A program made the position numbers and the translations under genes. From Variovorax sp. 54 (GTDB taxonomy: Bacteria > Pseudomonadota > Gammaproteobacteria > Burkholderiales > Burkholderiaceae_C), in assembly GCF_002754375.1 (NCBI RefSeq), contig NZ_PEFF01000001.1:5225501-5289500 (forward strand): DNA of 64,000 bases, given 5' to 3'. The notes below the pieces were generated by a model. The model searched no databases. It was not told the origin of the DNA and worked only from the letters and a program-made list of their open reading frames with translations. Within the stretch, counting starts at the first letter, position 1. Each line of letters begins with the position of its first letter. Shown piece by piece: positions 45,872-53,838 of this stretch.

Positions 45872-46258
45872 GGGGCTGCACTGGTTTCGACGTGGGTTCG
45901 GAGTCGCAGCGGGGCATGTCGAGCTGAATGCGCTCGTAAAACAGATTCAAACAAACTAACTGCAAACGACGAACGTTTCGCACTCGCTGCTTAATTGCCA
46001 GTGAGCTTTGCAACAGCAGGCCGATGGGCTGGGCAAGGGGGTGACAGAGCAATCTGAATCCTCCCGGCTGCAAAGATAATTACATGGGCTGGCTCCGATC
46101 CGGGTACCTTGGGTCGGGGTGAGAAAATAGGGTGCTGGCGTCCGGTTTAGCGTGTGACTGCGCGACTCCGGAAGCGAGACTTAAATCAGATCACTACACA
46201 TGTAGAACTGCGCGATGAAGGCTTGCGGACGGGGGTTCAAATCCCCCCAGCTCCACCA
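45872..46258 (+). ncRNA. ssrA: Transfer-messenger RNA (tmRNA)
   Basis: The 5' end GGGGCTG pairs with CAGCTCC before the 3' ACCA to form the alanine-type acceptor stem with the third-position G-U pair. The 5' region GCACTGGTTTCGACGTGG and the T-arm GGGGGTTCAAATCCCCC are classic. The tag frame at 45962-45994 encodes ANDERFALAA followed by TAA. tmRNA rescues stalled ribosomes and marks the nascent chain for proteolysis with SmpB. Confidence 0.97.
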
Positions 46259-46270
46259 CACAACGACCAA

Positions 46271-46305
46271 GGGCGTTCACTGAAGTTCAGTGAGCGCCCT
46301 TTTTC
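46271..46305 (+). terminator. Intrinsic terminator after ssrA
   Basis: GGGCG-TTCACTGA pairs with TTCAGTGA-GCGCCC, followed by TTTTT. It lies 12 bases after the mature tmRNA end. Confidence 0.9.
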
Positions 46306-46561
46306 ATTGGAGAGACGACTGTTTGTTGAGCTTCGCGAGCCAGGTCAAGGGCTCGTTGGCATAGGGGGCGAGCTTGCTTGAGTTCGTCCGCTTGGCTTGG
46401 CGCGGCGCTTCTTTGCCTGCCCAACGTCGAGTGGGCGTCGACGAGCAAGGCTTCGCGACTCGGATGTTCGTCTGCGCGCGCCGCAGCCGCAGGAACTTCG
46501 AGCAAGCATTGCCTGAGAAATGCCACGGAGAGGACCCCTTCGCGCAGTGATGCCGTCGACC
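46306..46561. other. Gene-free stretch with a degenerate-looking minus-strand frame
   Basis: This 256-base stretch between the ssrA terminator and the etfA stop has visibly lower GC than its neighbours. A minus-strand frame from GTG at 46526 reads 79 codons across it (with [17 protein letters not shown]) and runs into the terminator. I recognise no domain. It could be a gene remnant or noncoding DNA next to the tmRNA, a common integration site. No direct repeat of the tmRNA 3' end was found within it. Confidence 0.4.
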
Positions 46562-47494
46562 TCAGAGACTGTGCACCAGCTCGGGCACGGCCGTGAACAG
46601 GTCGGCCACGAGACCGTAGTCGGCCACCGAGAAGATCGGTGCTTCTTCGTCCTTGTTGATCGCGACGATGACCTTCGAGTCCTTCATGCCGGCCAAATGC
46701 TGGATGGCGCCCGAGATGCCTGCGGCGATGTACAGCTGCGGCGCGACGATCTTGCCGGTCTGACCCACTTGCCAGTCGTTCGGGGCGTAGCCTGCGTCGA
46801 CGGCTGCGCGGCTGGCGCCCAGGCCTGCGTTCAGCTTGTCGGCCAGCGGGGCCATCACTTCGGTGAACTTCTCGGCGCTGCCCAGGGCACGGCCGCCGGA
46901 GACGATGATCTTGGCGGCGGTCAGTTCAGGGCGCTCGCTCTTCGTGACTTCGCGGCCGACGAAGGCCGACTTGCCGCTGTCCATGACGCCTTCAGCGGTT
47001 TCGATGGCTGCGCTGCCACCGGTGGCGGCTGCGGCGTCAAAGCCGGTCGTGCGCACGGTGATCACCTTGGTCGCGTCGGTGCTCTGCACGGTGGCAATGG
47101 CGTTGCCGGCGTAGATCGGGCGCTCGAAGGTATCCGGGCTGTCGACCTTGGTGATGTCGGAGATCTGCGCCACGTCCAGCTTGGCAGCCACGCGGGGAGC
47201 CACGTTCTTGCCGTTGGCGGTCGAGGGGAACAGGATGTGGCTGTAGTTCGCTGCGATCGCAAGAACTTGAGCGGCCACGTTTTCAGCAAGGTTCTCTGCC
47301 AGGCTCGGGCTGTCGGCGGCAATGACCTTGGTCACGCCTGCGATCTGCGCGGCGGCCTTGGCGGCCTCTGCTGCGTTGGCACCGGCCACGAGGATGTGGA
47401 CGTCGCCACCGCAAGCCAGGGCGGCAGTCACGGTGTTGAGGGTGGCCGGCTTGATGCTGGCGTGGTCGTGTTCGGCAATAACAAGTGCGGTCAT
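46562..47494 (-). CDS. etfA: Electron transfer flavoprotein subunit alpha
   Basis: The 310-residue FAD-binding subunit accepts electrons from acyl-CoA dehydrogenases and passes them to ETF:ubiquinone oxidoreductase. The C-terminal FAD region has [13 protein letters not shown] [15 protein letters not shown] near 196, [41 protein letters not shown] and [15 protein letters not shown] 47494 was chosen over TTG 47506. It lies 76 bases after etfB. Confidence 0.95.
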   Translation of the reverse strand: MTALVIAEHDHASIKPATLNTVTAALACGGDVHILVAGANAAEAAKAAAQIAGVTKVIAADSPSLAENLAENVAAQVLAIAANYSHILFPSTANGKNVAPRVAAKLDVAQISDITKVDSPDTFERPIYAGNAIATVQSTDATKVITVRTTGFDAAAATGGSAAIETAEGVMDSGKSAFVGREVTKSERPELTAAKIIVSGGRALGSAEKFTEVMAPLADKLNAGLGASRAAVDAGYAPNDWQVGQTGKIVAPQLYIAAGISGAIQHLAGMKDSKVIVAINKDEEAPIFSVADYGLVADLFTAVPELVHSL

Positions 47495-47570
47495 TTTTTG
47501 TTCCAAAGAATCCTGATCAGTTGAGGACAGAGCTTGCGGCTGCGCCGCTGCGGTCTGTCCCGCAATGACT

Positions 47571-48320
47571 TCAAATCACCTTCGCTTCGTTCTTCAGTTT
47601 GTCCACCAGCGTTGCAACGTCAGGCACCTTGATGCCTGCACCGCGCTTCGGCGGCTCGCTGACCTTCAGGGTCTTCAGGCGGGGCTTCACATCCACGCCC
47701 AGGTCTTCAGGCTTGAAGACGTCGAGCGTCTTCTTCTTGGCCTTCATGATGTTGGGCAACGTCACATAACGCGGCTCGTTCAGGCGCAGGTCGGTCGTGA
47801 TGACTGCGGGCAGCGTGAGCGTCAGCGTTTCCATGCCGCCGTCGACTTCGCGTGCCACGGTGACTTTGTCAGCCGCGAGGTCGACCTTCGAGGCGAAGGT
47901 GGCTTGCGGCAGGTCAGCCAAGGCAGCCAGCATCTGGCCCGTTTGATTCGCGTCGTCATCGATGGCTTGCTTGCCGAGGATGATGAGCTGTGGCTGTTCC
48001 TTGTCGACCAGCGCCTTGAGCAGCTTGGCAACCGCCAGCGGCTGCAGCTCTTCAGTGGTCTCGACCAGGATGCCGCGATCGGCGCCGATGGCCATCGCGG
48101 TGCGCAGGGTTTCCTGGCACTTGGCATCACCGCAGGACACGGCGATGACTTCGGTCACGATGCCCTTTTCCTTCAGCCGAACCGCTTCTTCGACAGCGAT
48201 CTCGTCGAAGGGGTTCATGCTCATCTTGACGTTGGACAGGTCGATGCCTGAACCGTCCGCGCGGACCTGCGCTTTGACGTTCGCGTCCAGGACGCGCTTG
48301 ATTGCCACCAGTGCTTTCAA
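47571..48320 (-). CDS. etfB: Electron transfer flavoprotein subunit beta
   Basis: This 249-residue AMP-binding subunit has the etfB signature [27 protein letters not shown] and the conserved [15 protein letters not shown]. The start codon is TTG: GGAG is spaced 7 bases before it, and the only nearby ATG opens a two-codon frame (ATG ATT TGA) that overlaps the TTG. It forms the ETF dimer with EtfA and probably serves the acyl-CoA dehydrogenases at 59003-64000. Confidence 0.95.
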   Translation of the reverse strand: MKALVAIKRVLDANVKAQVRADGSGIDLSNVKMSMNPFDEIAVEEAVRLKEKGIVTEVIAVSCGDAKCQETLRTAMAIGADRGILVETTEELQPLAVAKLLKALVDKEQPQLIILGKQAIDDDANQTGQMLAALADLPQATFASKVDLAADKVTVAREVDGGMETLTLTLPAVITTDLRLNEPRYVTLPNIMKAKKKTLDVFKPEDLGVDVKPRLKTLKVSEPPKRGAGIKVPDVATLVDKLKNEAKVI

Positions 48321-48346
48321 ATCATTTCTCCATCAGATTGTGTTGT

Positions 48347-49510
48347 TCATGCGTCGGGCTGAAAGCCCAGCCCGAGCTGCTGCAGGCGCTCGATCTCTTG
48401 CGGGCCGAAACCCCAGTCGTGCAAGGCCTTCGCACCGTGTTCGCCGCGCGCGGGTGCCGGTGCGGGTTGAGCGGACGGCGTCGCCGAGAAGCGCGGCGCG
48501 GGGCCGGGTTGCACGACGCCGTCCACCGCGATGAAGCTGCCGCGCGCGCGGTGCTGCGGATGGTTCGGCGCCTCCGCGAAGCCCAGCACCGGCGCCACGC
48601 AGGCATCGCTGCCTTCGAAGACGGTGGACCACGCGTCGCGGGTGCGGCTTGCGAAGGCCTGTTCGAAGGCTTCGCGCAACCGGGGCCAGCCGGCGCGGTC
48701 GTGCTGCTGGGGCAGGCCTGCCTCGGTGAGTTCCAGCTTGTCGAGCAGCTCGGCATAGAAGCGGGCTTCGAGGGCGCCGACGGACATGTAATGGCCGTCG
48801 CTGGTGCGGTAGCTGTCGTACCACGGGCAGCCGCCGTCGAGCAGGTTGGTGCCTCGCTCTTCGCGCCACTTGCCGGTGGACAGCAGGCCCCAGAAGATCG
48901 AGCCCAGCTGTGCCGCGCCTTCGATCATGGCGGCATCGACGACCTGGCCGACGCCGCCACGCTGCACGTTGAGCAGGGCGGCCACCACGCCGAGTGCGAG
49001 CAGCATGCCGCCACCGCCGTAGTCGCCCACCAGGTTCAGCGGCGTCACGGGCTTGCCGCCCTGGTTCCCGATGCCCGAGAGCACGCCCGACAGCGCGATG
49101 TAGTTGAGGTCGTGGCCCGCCCGGTCGGCCATCGGGCCGGTCTGGCCCCAGCCGGTCATGCGGCCGTAGACGAGCTTCGGGTTGCGTGCCAGCGCCACCT
49201 CGGGGCCCAGCCCCAACCGTTCCATGGTGCCGGGGCGAAAGCCCTCGATGACCACGTCGGCGCGTGCGATCAGGTCCAGTGCCGCGGCCACGGCGTCGGG
49301 CTGCTTGAGGTCGAGCGTGACCGAACGCCGGCCGCGACCGGTGATGTCGATGCGCGGGCCTTCTGTTCGGGGAAGCCCCAGGTCTGCCGGCGGCACAGGA
49401 CGGTCGATGCGCAGCACGTCGGCGCCCATGTCCGCCAGGAGCATGGTGCCGAAGGGGCCGGGGCCGATGGCCTCGAACTCCACCACACGAATACCGGAAA
49501 GAACGCCCAT
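48347..49510 (-). CDS. CaiB/BaiF family CoA-transferase (alpha-methylacyl-CoA racemase-like)
   Basis: The 387-residue protein has the family start GVLSGIRVVEFEAIGPGPFGTMLLADMGADVLRIDRP. The conserved aspartate in GRMTGWGQTGPMADRAGHDLNYIALSG corresponds to the catalytic region of racemases of this family. YGGGGMLLALGVVAALL follows. AMACR-type enzymes epimerise 2-methylacyl-CoA so that branched acids can enter beta-oxidation, which would fit the nearby acyl-CoA genes. True CoA transfer is the alternative. ATG 49510 is preferred. Confidence 0.88.
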   Translation of the reverse strand: MGVLSGIRVVEFEAIGPGPFGTMLLADMGADVLRIDRPVPPADLGLPRTEGPRIDITGRGRRSVTLDLKQPDAVAAALDLIARADVVIEGFRPGTMERLGLGPEVALARNPKLVYGRMTGWGQTGPMADRAGHDLNYIALSGVLSGIGNQGGKPVTPLNLVGDYGGGGMLLALGVVAALLNVQRGGVGQVVDAAMIEGAAQLGSIFWGLLSTGKWREERGTNLLDGGCPWYDSYRTSDGHYMSVGALEARFYAELLDKLELTEAGLPQQHDRAGWPRLREAFEQAFASRTRDAWSTVFEGSDACVAPVLGFAEAPNHPQHRARGSFIAVDGVVQPGPAPRFSATPSAQPAPAPARGEHGAKALHDWGFGPQEIERLQQLGLGFQPDA

Positions 49511-49675
49511 CGAGAATCTCCAAGCCAGGTTGAACGGACCGGCGCGTCGGGCCCGAAAGGCCCCGCCGGTCGATGAACAAAGTAGACCAGCGCGAGGGCG
49601 TGCAGCGGCCACCCGCATCGGGTAGGCACTAGGGAAGATTCCGAAGAGAGGCGGCCCAGTAGCCGCGGGCGTGCG

Positions 49676-50362
49676 TTAAGCGCTCGCGGCTTCGTCGATC
49701 AGCGCCGCCACGGCCTGCGGCTGCGAGGCCAGCGAGGCGTGGCTGGCTGCCAGCGTGATGACCTTCTTCGCGCCCAGCCGTGCCGACATGCGCTCCTGAT
49801 TGACGGGCGAGATCATCCGGTCCTCGCTCGAAATCTGGTACCACGACGGCTTCTTCTTCCAGGCCGGCGCCGTGATGGTGTCGCCGAAGGTGCTGGCCAG
49901 CGGTGCCTTCTGCGTGAGGCCCATCACCAGGCCTTCTTCGGCGCTCAGGTCCTGGCAGAAGCTCTCGTGGTACTTCTCGGGGATCACCCACAGGTAGCCG
50001 TCGCTGTCGGGCGCCAGGTTGGGCACGGCCACCGGCGGATGCTCCTGCGTGATGCCGCCGGGGCTTTCGCCCGCGTCGGGCGCAAAGGCGGCGATGTAGA
50101 CCAGTCCGACCACGTTGGGCATGTCGCCGGCCTGCGTGATCACCGCGCCGCCGTACGAGTGGCCGACCAGCAGCACCGGCCCCTGCACCTGCGCCACCAT
50201 CTTGCGTGTGCGCTCGGCGTCGTCGGCCAGCGAGGTCAGCGGCAGCTCGACCGCGCGAATGGCCGTGTGGCCCTTGCGCAGCAGTTCGACGATGACGTTG
50301 TGCCAGTGTGCGGCGCCGCCCCAGAAACCATGGACCAGGACCACGGTGGGTTTGTTGCTCAT
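49676..50362 (-). CDS. Alpha/beta hydrolase
   Basis: This 228-residue alpha/beta hydrolase has an oxyanion segment LVHGFWGGAAHW near residue 9 and the nucleophile elbow GHSYGG near 67. The acidic residue is probably in SSEDRMISPVNQ near 180 and the histidine in AASHASLASQP near 207. It resembles a family of small esterases (salicylate esterase/MenH-like). The substrate is unknown. No signal peptide is seen, so it acts in the cytoplasm. Confidence 0.88.
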   Translation of the reverse strand: MSNKPTVVLVHGFWGGAAHWHNVIVELLRKGHTAIRAVELPLTSLADDAERTRKMVAQVQGPVLLVGHSYGGAVITQAGDMPNVVGLVYIAAFAPDAGESPGGITQEHPPVAVPNLAPDSDGYLWVIPEKYHESFCQDLSAEEGLVMGLTQKAPLASTFGDTITAPAWKKKPSWYQISSEDRMISPVNQERMSARLGAKKVITLAASHASLASQPQAVAALIDEAASA

Positions 50363-50526
50363 AATGTCGCTCCTATCCGATCAAGGTTGAGATGCCGGCT
50401 GAGTCGATGCAACCCGGTCCGCCGGCGCGTGAGACCGAGTCGATGGGGGAGGTCATTGTTGGTGGCGCGGGCTGCGCGTCCGGAATGACCCTGGCTTCAG
50501 AAAGCCTTGCCTGCGTGCCGTCGCGT

Positions 50527-51021
50527 TCAGCGACCGGCCGGCGGGTTGGTGGTCGCGAAGATGTACCGCGCGAAGCGCCATTGCCCGTCTTGTTCGCGAT
50601 GGAACACAAACAGCTCCTGGTTCGCCTCGGCGCCGGGCGGCTGGTCGCTAGCGAGCACTTTCACCGTGCCGTTCGAGCGGGTGCGCGCATAGGCCCAGTC
50701 CTTCGAGAGCTGGCGGACCTCGTCGATCTGGAAGCGCACGTCGAGCTTGATCGCCGAGAACACCTGCCGGTAGGCGGTGCGGACCGCATCGCGTCCCACG
50801 GCCGGTGGGCTGTTCTGCGGCATGAACACGGCGTCGTCGGCATACAGCGCCATGACACTGTCGACGTCCGAGGTGTTGAGCGCCTGCTCGTAGCGGCGCA
50901 GCTGCTGATGGATGGCGGCCGTGGCCGCATTGCCTGTGGCAGGCGATGCCGCGAGCGAGGTCACCGGAACGGCGGCGACCAGCGCGGTGGTGGCCAGGAT
51001 GGCGCGAAGAAATGCACGCAT
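50527..51021 (-). CDS. SnoaL-like/DUF4440 secreted protein
   Basis: This 164-residue protein has a signal peptide ending SLAA before SPATGNA. An NTF2-like domain follows, with DVDSVMALYADDAVFMPQNSPPAVGRDAVRTAYRQVF, typical of the SgcJ/EcaC DUF4440 group. Such folds bind small hydrophobic molecules; enzymatic function is not evident. It lies 38 bases after the quinone oxidoreductase and is probably co-transcribed. Confidence 0.82.
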   Translation of the reverse strand: MRAFLRAILATTALVAAVPVTSLAASPATGNAATAAIHQQLRRYEQALNTSDVDSVMALYADDAVFMPQNSPPAVGRDAVRTAYRQVFSAIKLDVRFQIDEVRQLSKDWAYARTRSNGTVKVLASDQPPGAEANQELFVFHREQDGQWRFARYIFATTNPPAGR

Positions 51022-51059
51022 GAAAAGCTCCTTGAAGATGTAGCGAAGTGAGGTGAATG

Positions 51060-52046
51060 TCAGAGGCGAACGACGAGCTTGCCGAGCGCGCGGTCGCTTT
51101 CCATCAGGCTGTGGGCGTGACGCACGTCGTCGAAGTCGAAGGTCCGCGAACGCAGCGAAGGGATGCGGCCTGCCGCGGCCTGTTCGGCGATCCAGCGCAG
51201 CGGGGCATTCGCCAGCGGCAGGGCCGGCGTGCCGAGCAGGCCGCTCTGGAAGAAGCTCAGTTGCTTGGCATCGGGCAGGTCCTGCATCAGGTGGAACTGC
51301 GACAGCACCGGCGGACCGCCGAGCAGCCCGACGACCGACACCGCGCCGAAGGGCTTCAGGGCCTGGATGGTGTCGCGCAGCGTCGCGGCACCCACGACTT
51401 CGAGCGCAACGTCCACGCCGGCGGGCACCCGCTGGCGAACCGTGGATGCGATCTCGCCCGTGTCGACGATGACGTCGTCCGCGCCCACCGCGCGCAGCCG
51501 CGCCGTGTTCTGTTCCGAGCGCGTGGTCGCGATCACCTTCAGGCCGCGCGCCTTGGCGTAGGCGACGGCGGCCAGGCCCAGCGAGGCGGTGGCGCCGCGC
51601 ACCAGCAGGGTCTGGCCCGGCTGGATGGCCAGCGTCTTGTCGAGCGCGCCCCAGACGGTGAGGTACGACTCCGGCAGCGCGGCCAGTTCTTCCCACGACA
51701 GGGGAATGTCGTCCAGCGCGATCACGTTGTCGCGCAGCACGGTCACCTGCTCGGCGTAGCTGCCGTTGCGGCTGAACTGCATGCCGCCCATCGCAGTGGC
51801 CACGCGCTGGCCGGTGCGGAAGATGCCGGCGGGGTCGAGGATGACTTCGCCGACCGCTTCGATGCCGGGCACGCGTGGGGCGGTGATGGCGCCCATCTTG
51901 CCGGCGCGCAAATAGGTTTCCGCGCGGTTCAGGCCGAAGGCGCGCACCCGGATCTGCACTTCGTGGGCGCCGGGTTCGGGCGAGGCGATGTCGCGCAGCT
52001 GGAGCATTTCCGGGCCGCCGGCTTGTTCGATCACATAGGCTTTCAT
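51060..52046 (-). CDS. Zinc-independent quinone oxidoreductase (zeta-crystallin type)
   Basis: The 328-residue MDR-family enzyme begins MKAYVIEQAGGPEML. It has the NADPH-binding region LLVRGATASLGLAAVAYAKARG at about 148-169 and GADDVIVDTGE further on. The zinc-ligand cysteines of alcohol dehydrogenases are missing, so a quinone or enone reductase role is likely. It diverges from a LysR regulator across 131 bases holding a LysR-type dyad. Confidence 0.88.
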   Translation of the reverse strand: MKAYVIEQAGGPEMLQLRDIASPEPGAHEVQIRVRAFGLNRAETYLRAGKMGAITAPRVPGIEAVGEVILDPAGIFRTGQRVATAMGGMQFSRNGSYAEQVTVLRDNVIALDDIPLSWEELAALPESYLTVWGALDKTLAIQPGQTLLVRGATASLGLAAVAYAKARGLKVIATTRSEQNTARLRAVGADDVIVDTGEIASTVRQRVPAGVDVALEVVGAATLRDTIQALKPFGAVSVVGLLGGPPVLSQFHLMQDLPDAKQLSFFQSGLLGTPALPLANAPLRWIAEQAAAGRIPSLRSRTFDFDDVRHAHSLMESDRALGKLVVRL

Positions 52047-52138
52047 GGCGAGGTTCTTTCAGGGTGAGAGGGTGGTGCAGCCGGCCTTTCCGGCTGCTGG
52101 GACTCACTGTAGGTCGCTCATGATTGGCAAGGAAGTCG

Positions 52139-52167
52139 CATATATGGTAACTTGCCTTCCATATCTG
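52139..52167. promoter_or_regulatory. LysR-type dyad between quinone oxidoreductase and lysR genes
   Basis: CATATATGG, eleven bases, then CCATATCTG: arms match at 8 of 9 positions in inverted orientation. The T-N11-A spacing is characteristic of LysR-type recognition boxes. It ends 10 bases before the lysR ATG and lies about 92 bases from the divergent gene, suited to autoregulation plus activation of the oxidoreductase. Confidence 0.6.
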
Positions 52168-52177
52168 GAAGGATCGA

Positions 52178-53059
52178 ATGGACCTCAACGCAGCGCAGAT
52201 GTTCGTGGCCGTGGTGCAGGCCGGCAGCCTGTCGGCGGCGGCGCAGCGCATGGAGATTCCGCTGCCCACCCTGAGCCGGCGCATCCGCGAGCTCGAGCGC
52301 GAACTGAAGGTGCAACTGCTCGAGCGCTCGGCGCGCGGCACCAGCCTGACCGAGGCCGGCATGCGGCTGTACGAGCACGCCAGCCGCGGCATCGAGGCGC
52401 TGGCCGAAGGCGAGCAGGCCGTGATGAGCGACCAGGCCCGGCTCAAGGGCCGCCTGCGGCTGTCGCTGCCGCCGGGCTTCGAACCCTGGTGGGCCTTGCT
52501 GCGCGCCTTCCAGCAGCAGTACCCCGACATCGAGCTGTCGGTCTACACCACCGAGCGCCGGGTCGACCTGGTGCAGGACGGCATCGACGTCGCGTTGCGG
52601 GTCGGCACCATCGTCCACGAGTCGATGGTCGCGCGGCACATGACCACCTACCGCCACGTGCTGGTCGCCAGCCCCCAGCTCGTGCAGCAGCTGGGCAGGC
52701 CCGCGTCGCCCGACGACCTGCATCGCTTTCCGTGCGCGGTCTGGTGCCGGGACGTGAGCGCGCGCGGCACCTGGCAGCTCGGCGACCAGACGCTGGAGCC
52801 GCGGCCGGTGCTGTCGACCAACAGCTACCTGCACCTGCGCAGCCTGGCGCTGGCTGGCGAGGCCGTCACGGAGCTGCCGCCGTTCCTGGCCGCGGCGGGC
52901 CTGCAGGCCGGCCAGCTGTGCGCGCTGTTGCCGGGGCACCTGCTGCCCGAGCAGCAGGTGCATCTGCTCTATCCGTCGCACCGCCACCCGTCGAGCATCG
53001 TGCGCGCCTACCTGGACTACTGCCAGAGCCATCTGGCGCATCACCTTGGCGTGTCCTAG
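52178..53059 (+). CDS. LysR-family transcriptional regulator
   Basis: This 293-residue regulator has an N-terminal winged HTH (DLNAAQMFVAVVQAGSLSAAAQRMEIPLPTLSRRIRELE, residues 2-40) and a periplasmic-binding-protein-like effector domain at about 90-290 (GRLRLSLPPGFEPWW). It should control the divergent quinone oxidoreductase, SnoaL-like and perhaps hydrolase genes through the dyad at 52139-52167. Its stop overlaps the convergent DUF2889 stop. The effector is unknown. Confidence 0.92.
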   Translation: MDLNAAQMFVAVVQAGSLSAAAQRMEIPLPTLSRRIRELERELKVQLLERSARGTSLTEAGMRLYEHASRGIEALAEGEQAVMSDQARLKGRLRLSLPPGFEPWWALLRAFQQQYPDIELSVYTTERRVDLVQDGIDVALRVGTIVHESMVARHMTTYRHVLVASPQLVQQLGRPASPDDLHRFPCAVWCRDVSARGTWQLGDQTLEPRPVLSTNSYLHLRSLALAGEAVTELPPFLAAAGLQAGQLCALLPGHLLPEQQVHLLYPSHRHPSSIVRAYLDYCQSHLAHHLGVS

Positions 53060-53640
53060 GCCTGCGGCGCGCGCCGCGCCAGCGGCCAGATGGCTTCGAG
53101 CGCGGGGCTGCCATCGCGGTACGCCTGGCAGGTGTTGACGAGCCCAGGCCGGGGCACGGGGCCGGGGCGGGCATGGGCGGCGCGCATGCCGCCTTTCTCG
53201 CGGCCCAGCGCGAACAGCGCCTGCATGGCGGTGGTGGCCGCGGGGCCCATCAGCTCGGTGAGGTGGGTGCAGCCCTTGGTACCGCCCACGAGTGCGCGCA
53301 CCTTCTTCGTGAAGCCGGGGCCGATCTGCAGGCCGACCAGCGCGTCGTACACGGCGTTGCTCTCGCTGCACCAGGGCGTCGGGGCGGCTTCGGAGTGCAC
53401 CTGCAGCGCGCGGATCACCAATTCGGCATCGACCGTCAGGACCACGCGCATGCGGTGCAGGTCTTCACCCGCGCCCAGCCGCTTGAAGAACAGGTCGGAG
53501 CCCTGAGGCGAGATGTCGCGCATCGTGCTTTCCACATCGATCAGCCCGTCGTCGCGCAGGTAACCGTGGCAGACGATCTCGCGGGTGTGGAGCGGGCGGC
53601 GCGTGGGTGCGGGGGGCGTGGGGGAGCAATCCGTCGTCAT
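53056..53640 (-). CDS. DUF2889 family protein
   Basis: This 194-residue protein has the DUF2889 features: an N-terminal RRPLHTREIVCHGYLRDDGLIDVE, a central FKRLGAGEDLHRMRVVLTVDAEL, and KGCTHLTELMGPAATTAMQAL with conserved Cys-Thr-His-Leu. The family function is unknown, but it often lies near acyl-CoA and steroid-like degradation genes, as here. It diverges from the first acyl-CoA ligase gene. Confidence 0.82.
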   Translation of the reverse strand: MTTDCSPTPPAPTRRPLHTREIVCHGYLRDDGLIDVESTMRDISPQGSDLFFKRLGAGEDLHRMRVVLTVDAELVIRALQVHSEAAPTPWCSESNAVYDALVGLQIGPGFTKKVRALVGGTKGCTHLTELMGPAATTAMQALFALGREKGGMRAAHARPGPVPRPGLVNTCQAYRDGSPALEAIWPLARRAPQA

Positions 53641-53699
53641 GGTGCGTGGGGTCCTGTGCAGTGGGCCGGTCCATGGTCCGCAAACGGCGCCGCGCGGGC

Positions 53700-53718
53700 A
53701 CTACCCACGGTGGGTGGT
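53700..53718. promoter_or_regulatory. Imperfect 19-base palindrome between DUF2889 and ligase genes
   Basis: ACTACCCACGGTGGGTGGT is symmetric at all but one base pair around its centre at 53709. It lies 60 bases before the DUF2889 start and 121 bases before the ligase start in a divergent promoter region. It may be an operator for a regulator outside the window. Confidence 0.4.
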
Positions 53719-53838
53719 CAGGGCCCCGAGGACGGCCTTGCACGGCCACCCGATCGGGGTGGCCGCGTCGGTGCAGGCGCGCGTTCTACTCGCCTTCATC
53801 CCCAAGACCCAGACACGAGGCCGACCCGGACCCCCACC

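Noticed and set aside
46200..46258. A tRNA gene ending in CCA
   Set aside because: This is the tRNA-like 3' domain of tmRNA; no anticodon stem of a normal tRNA exists upstream of it.
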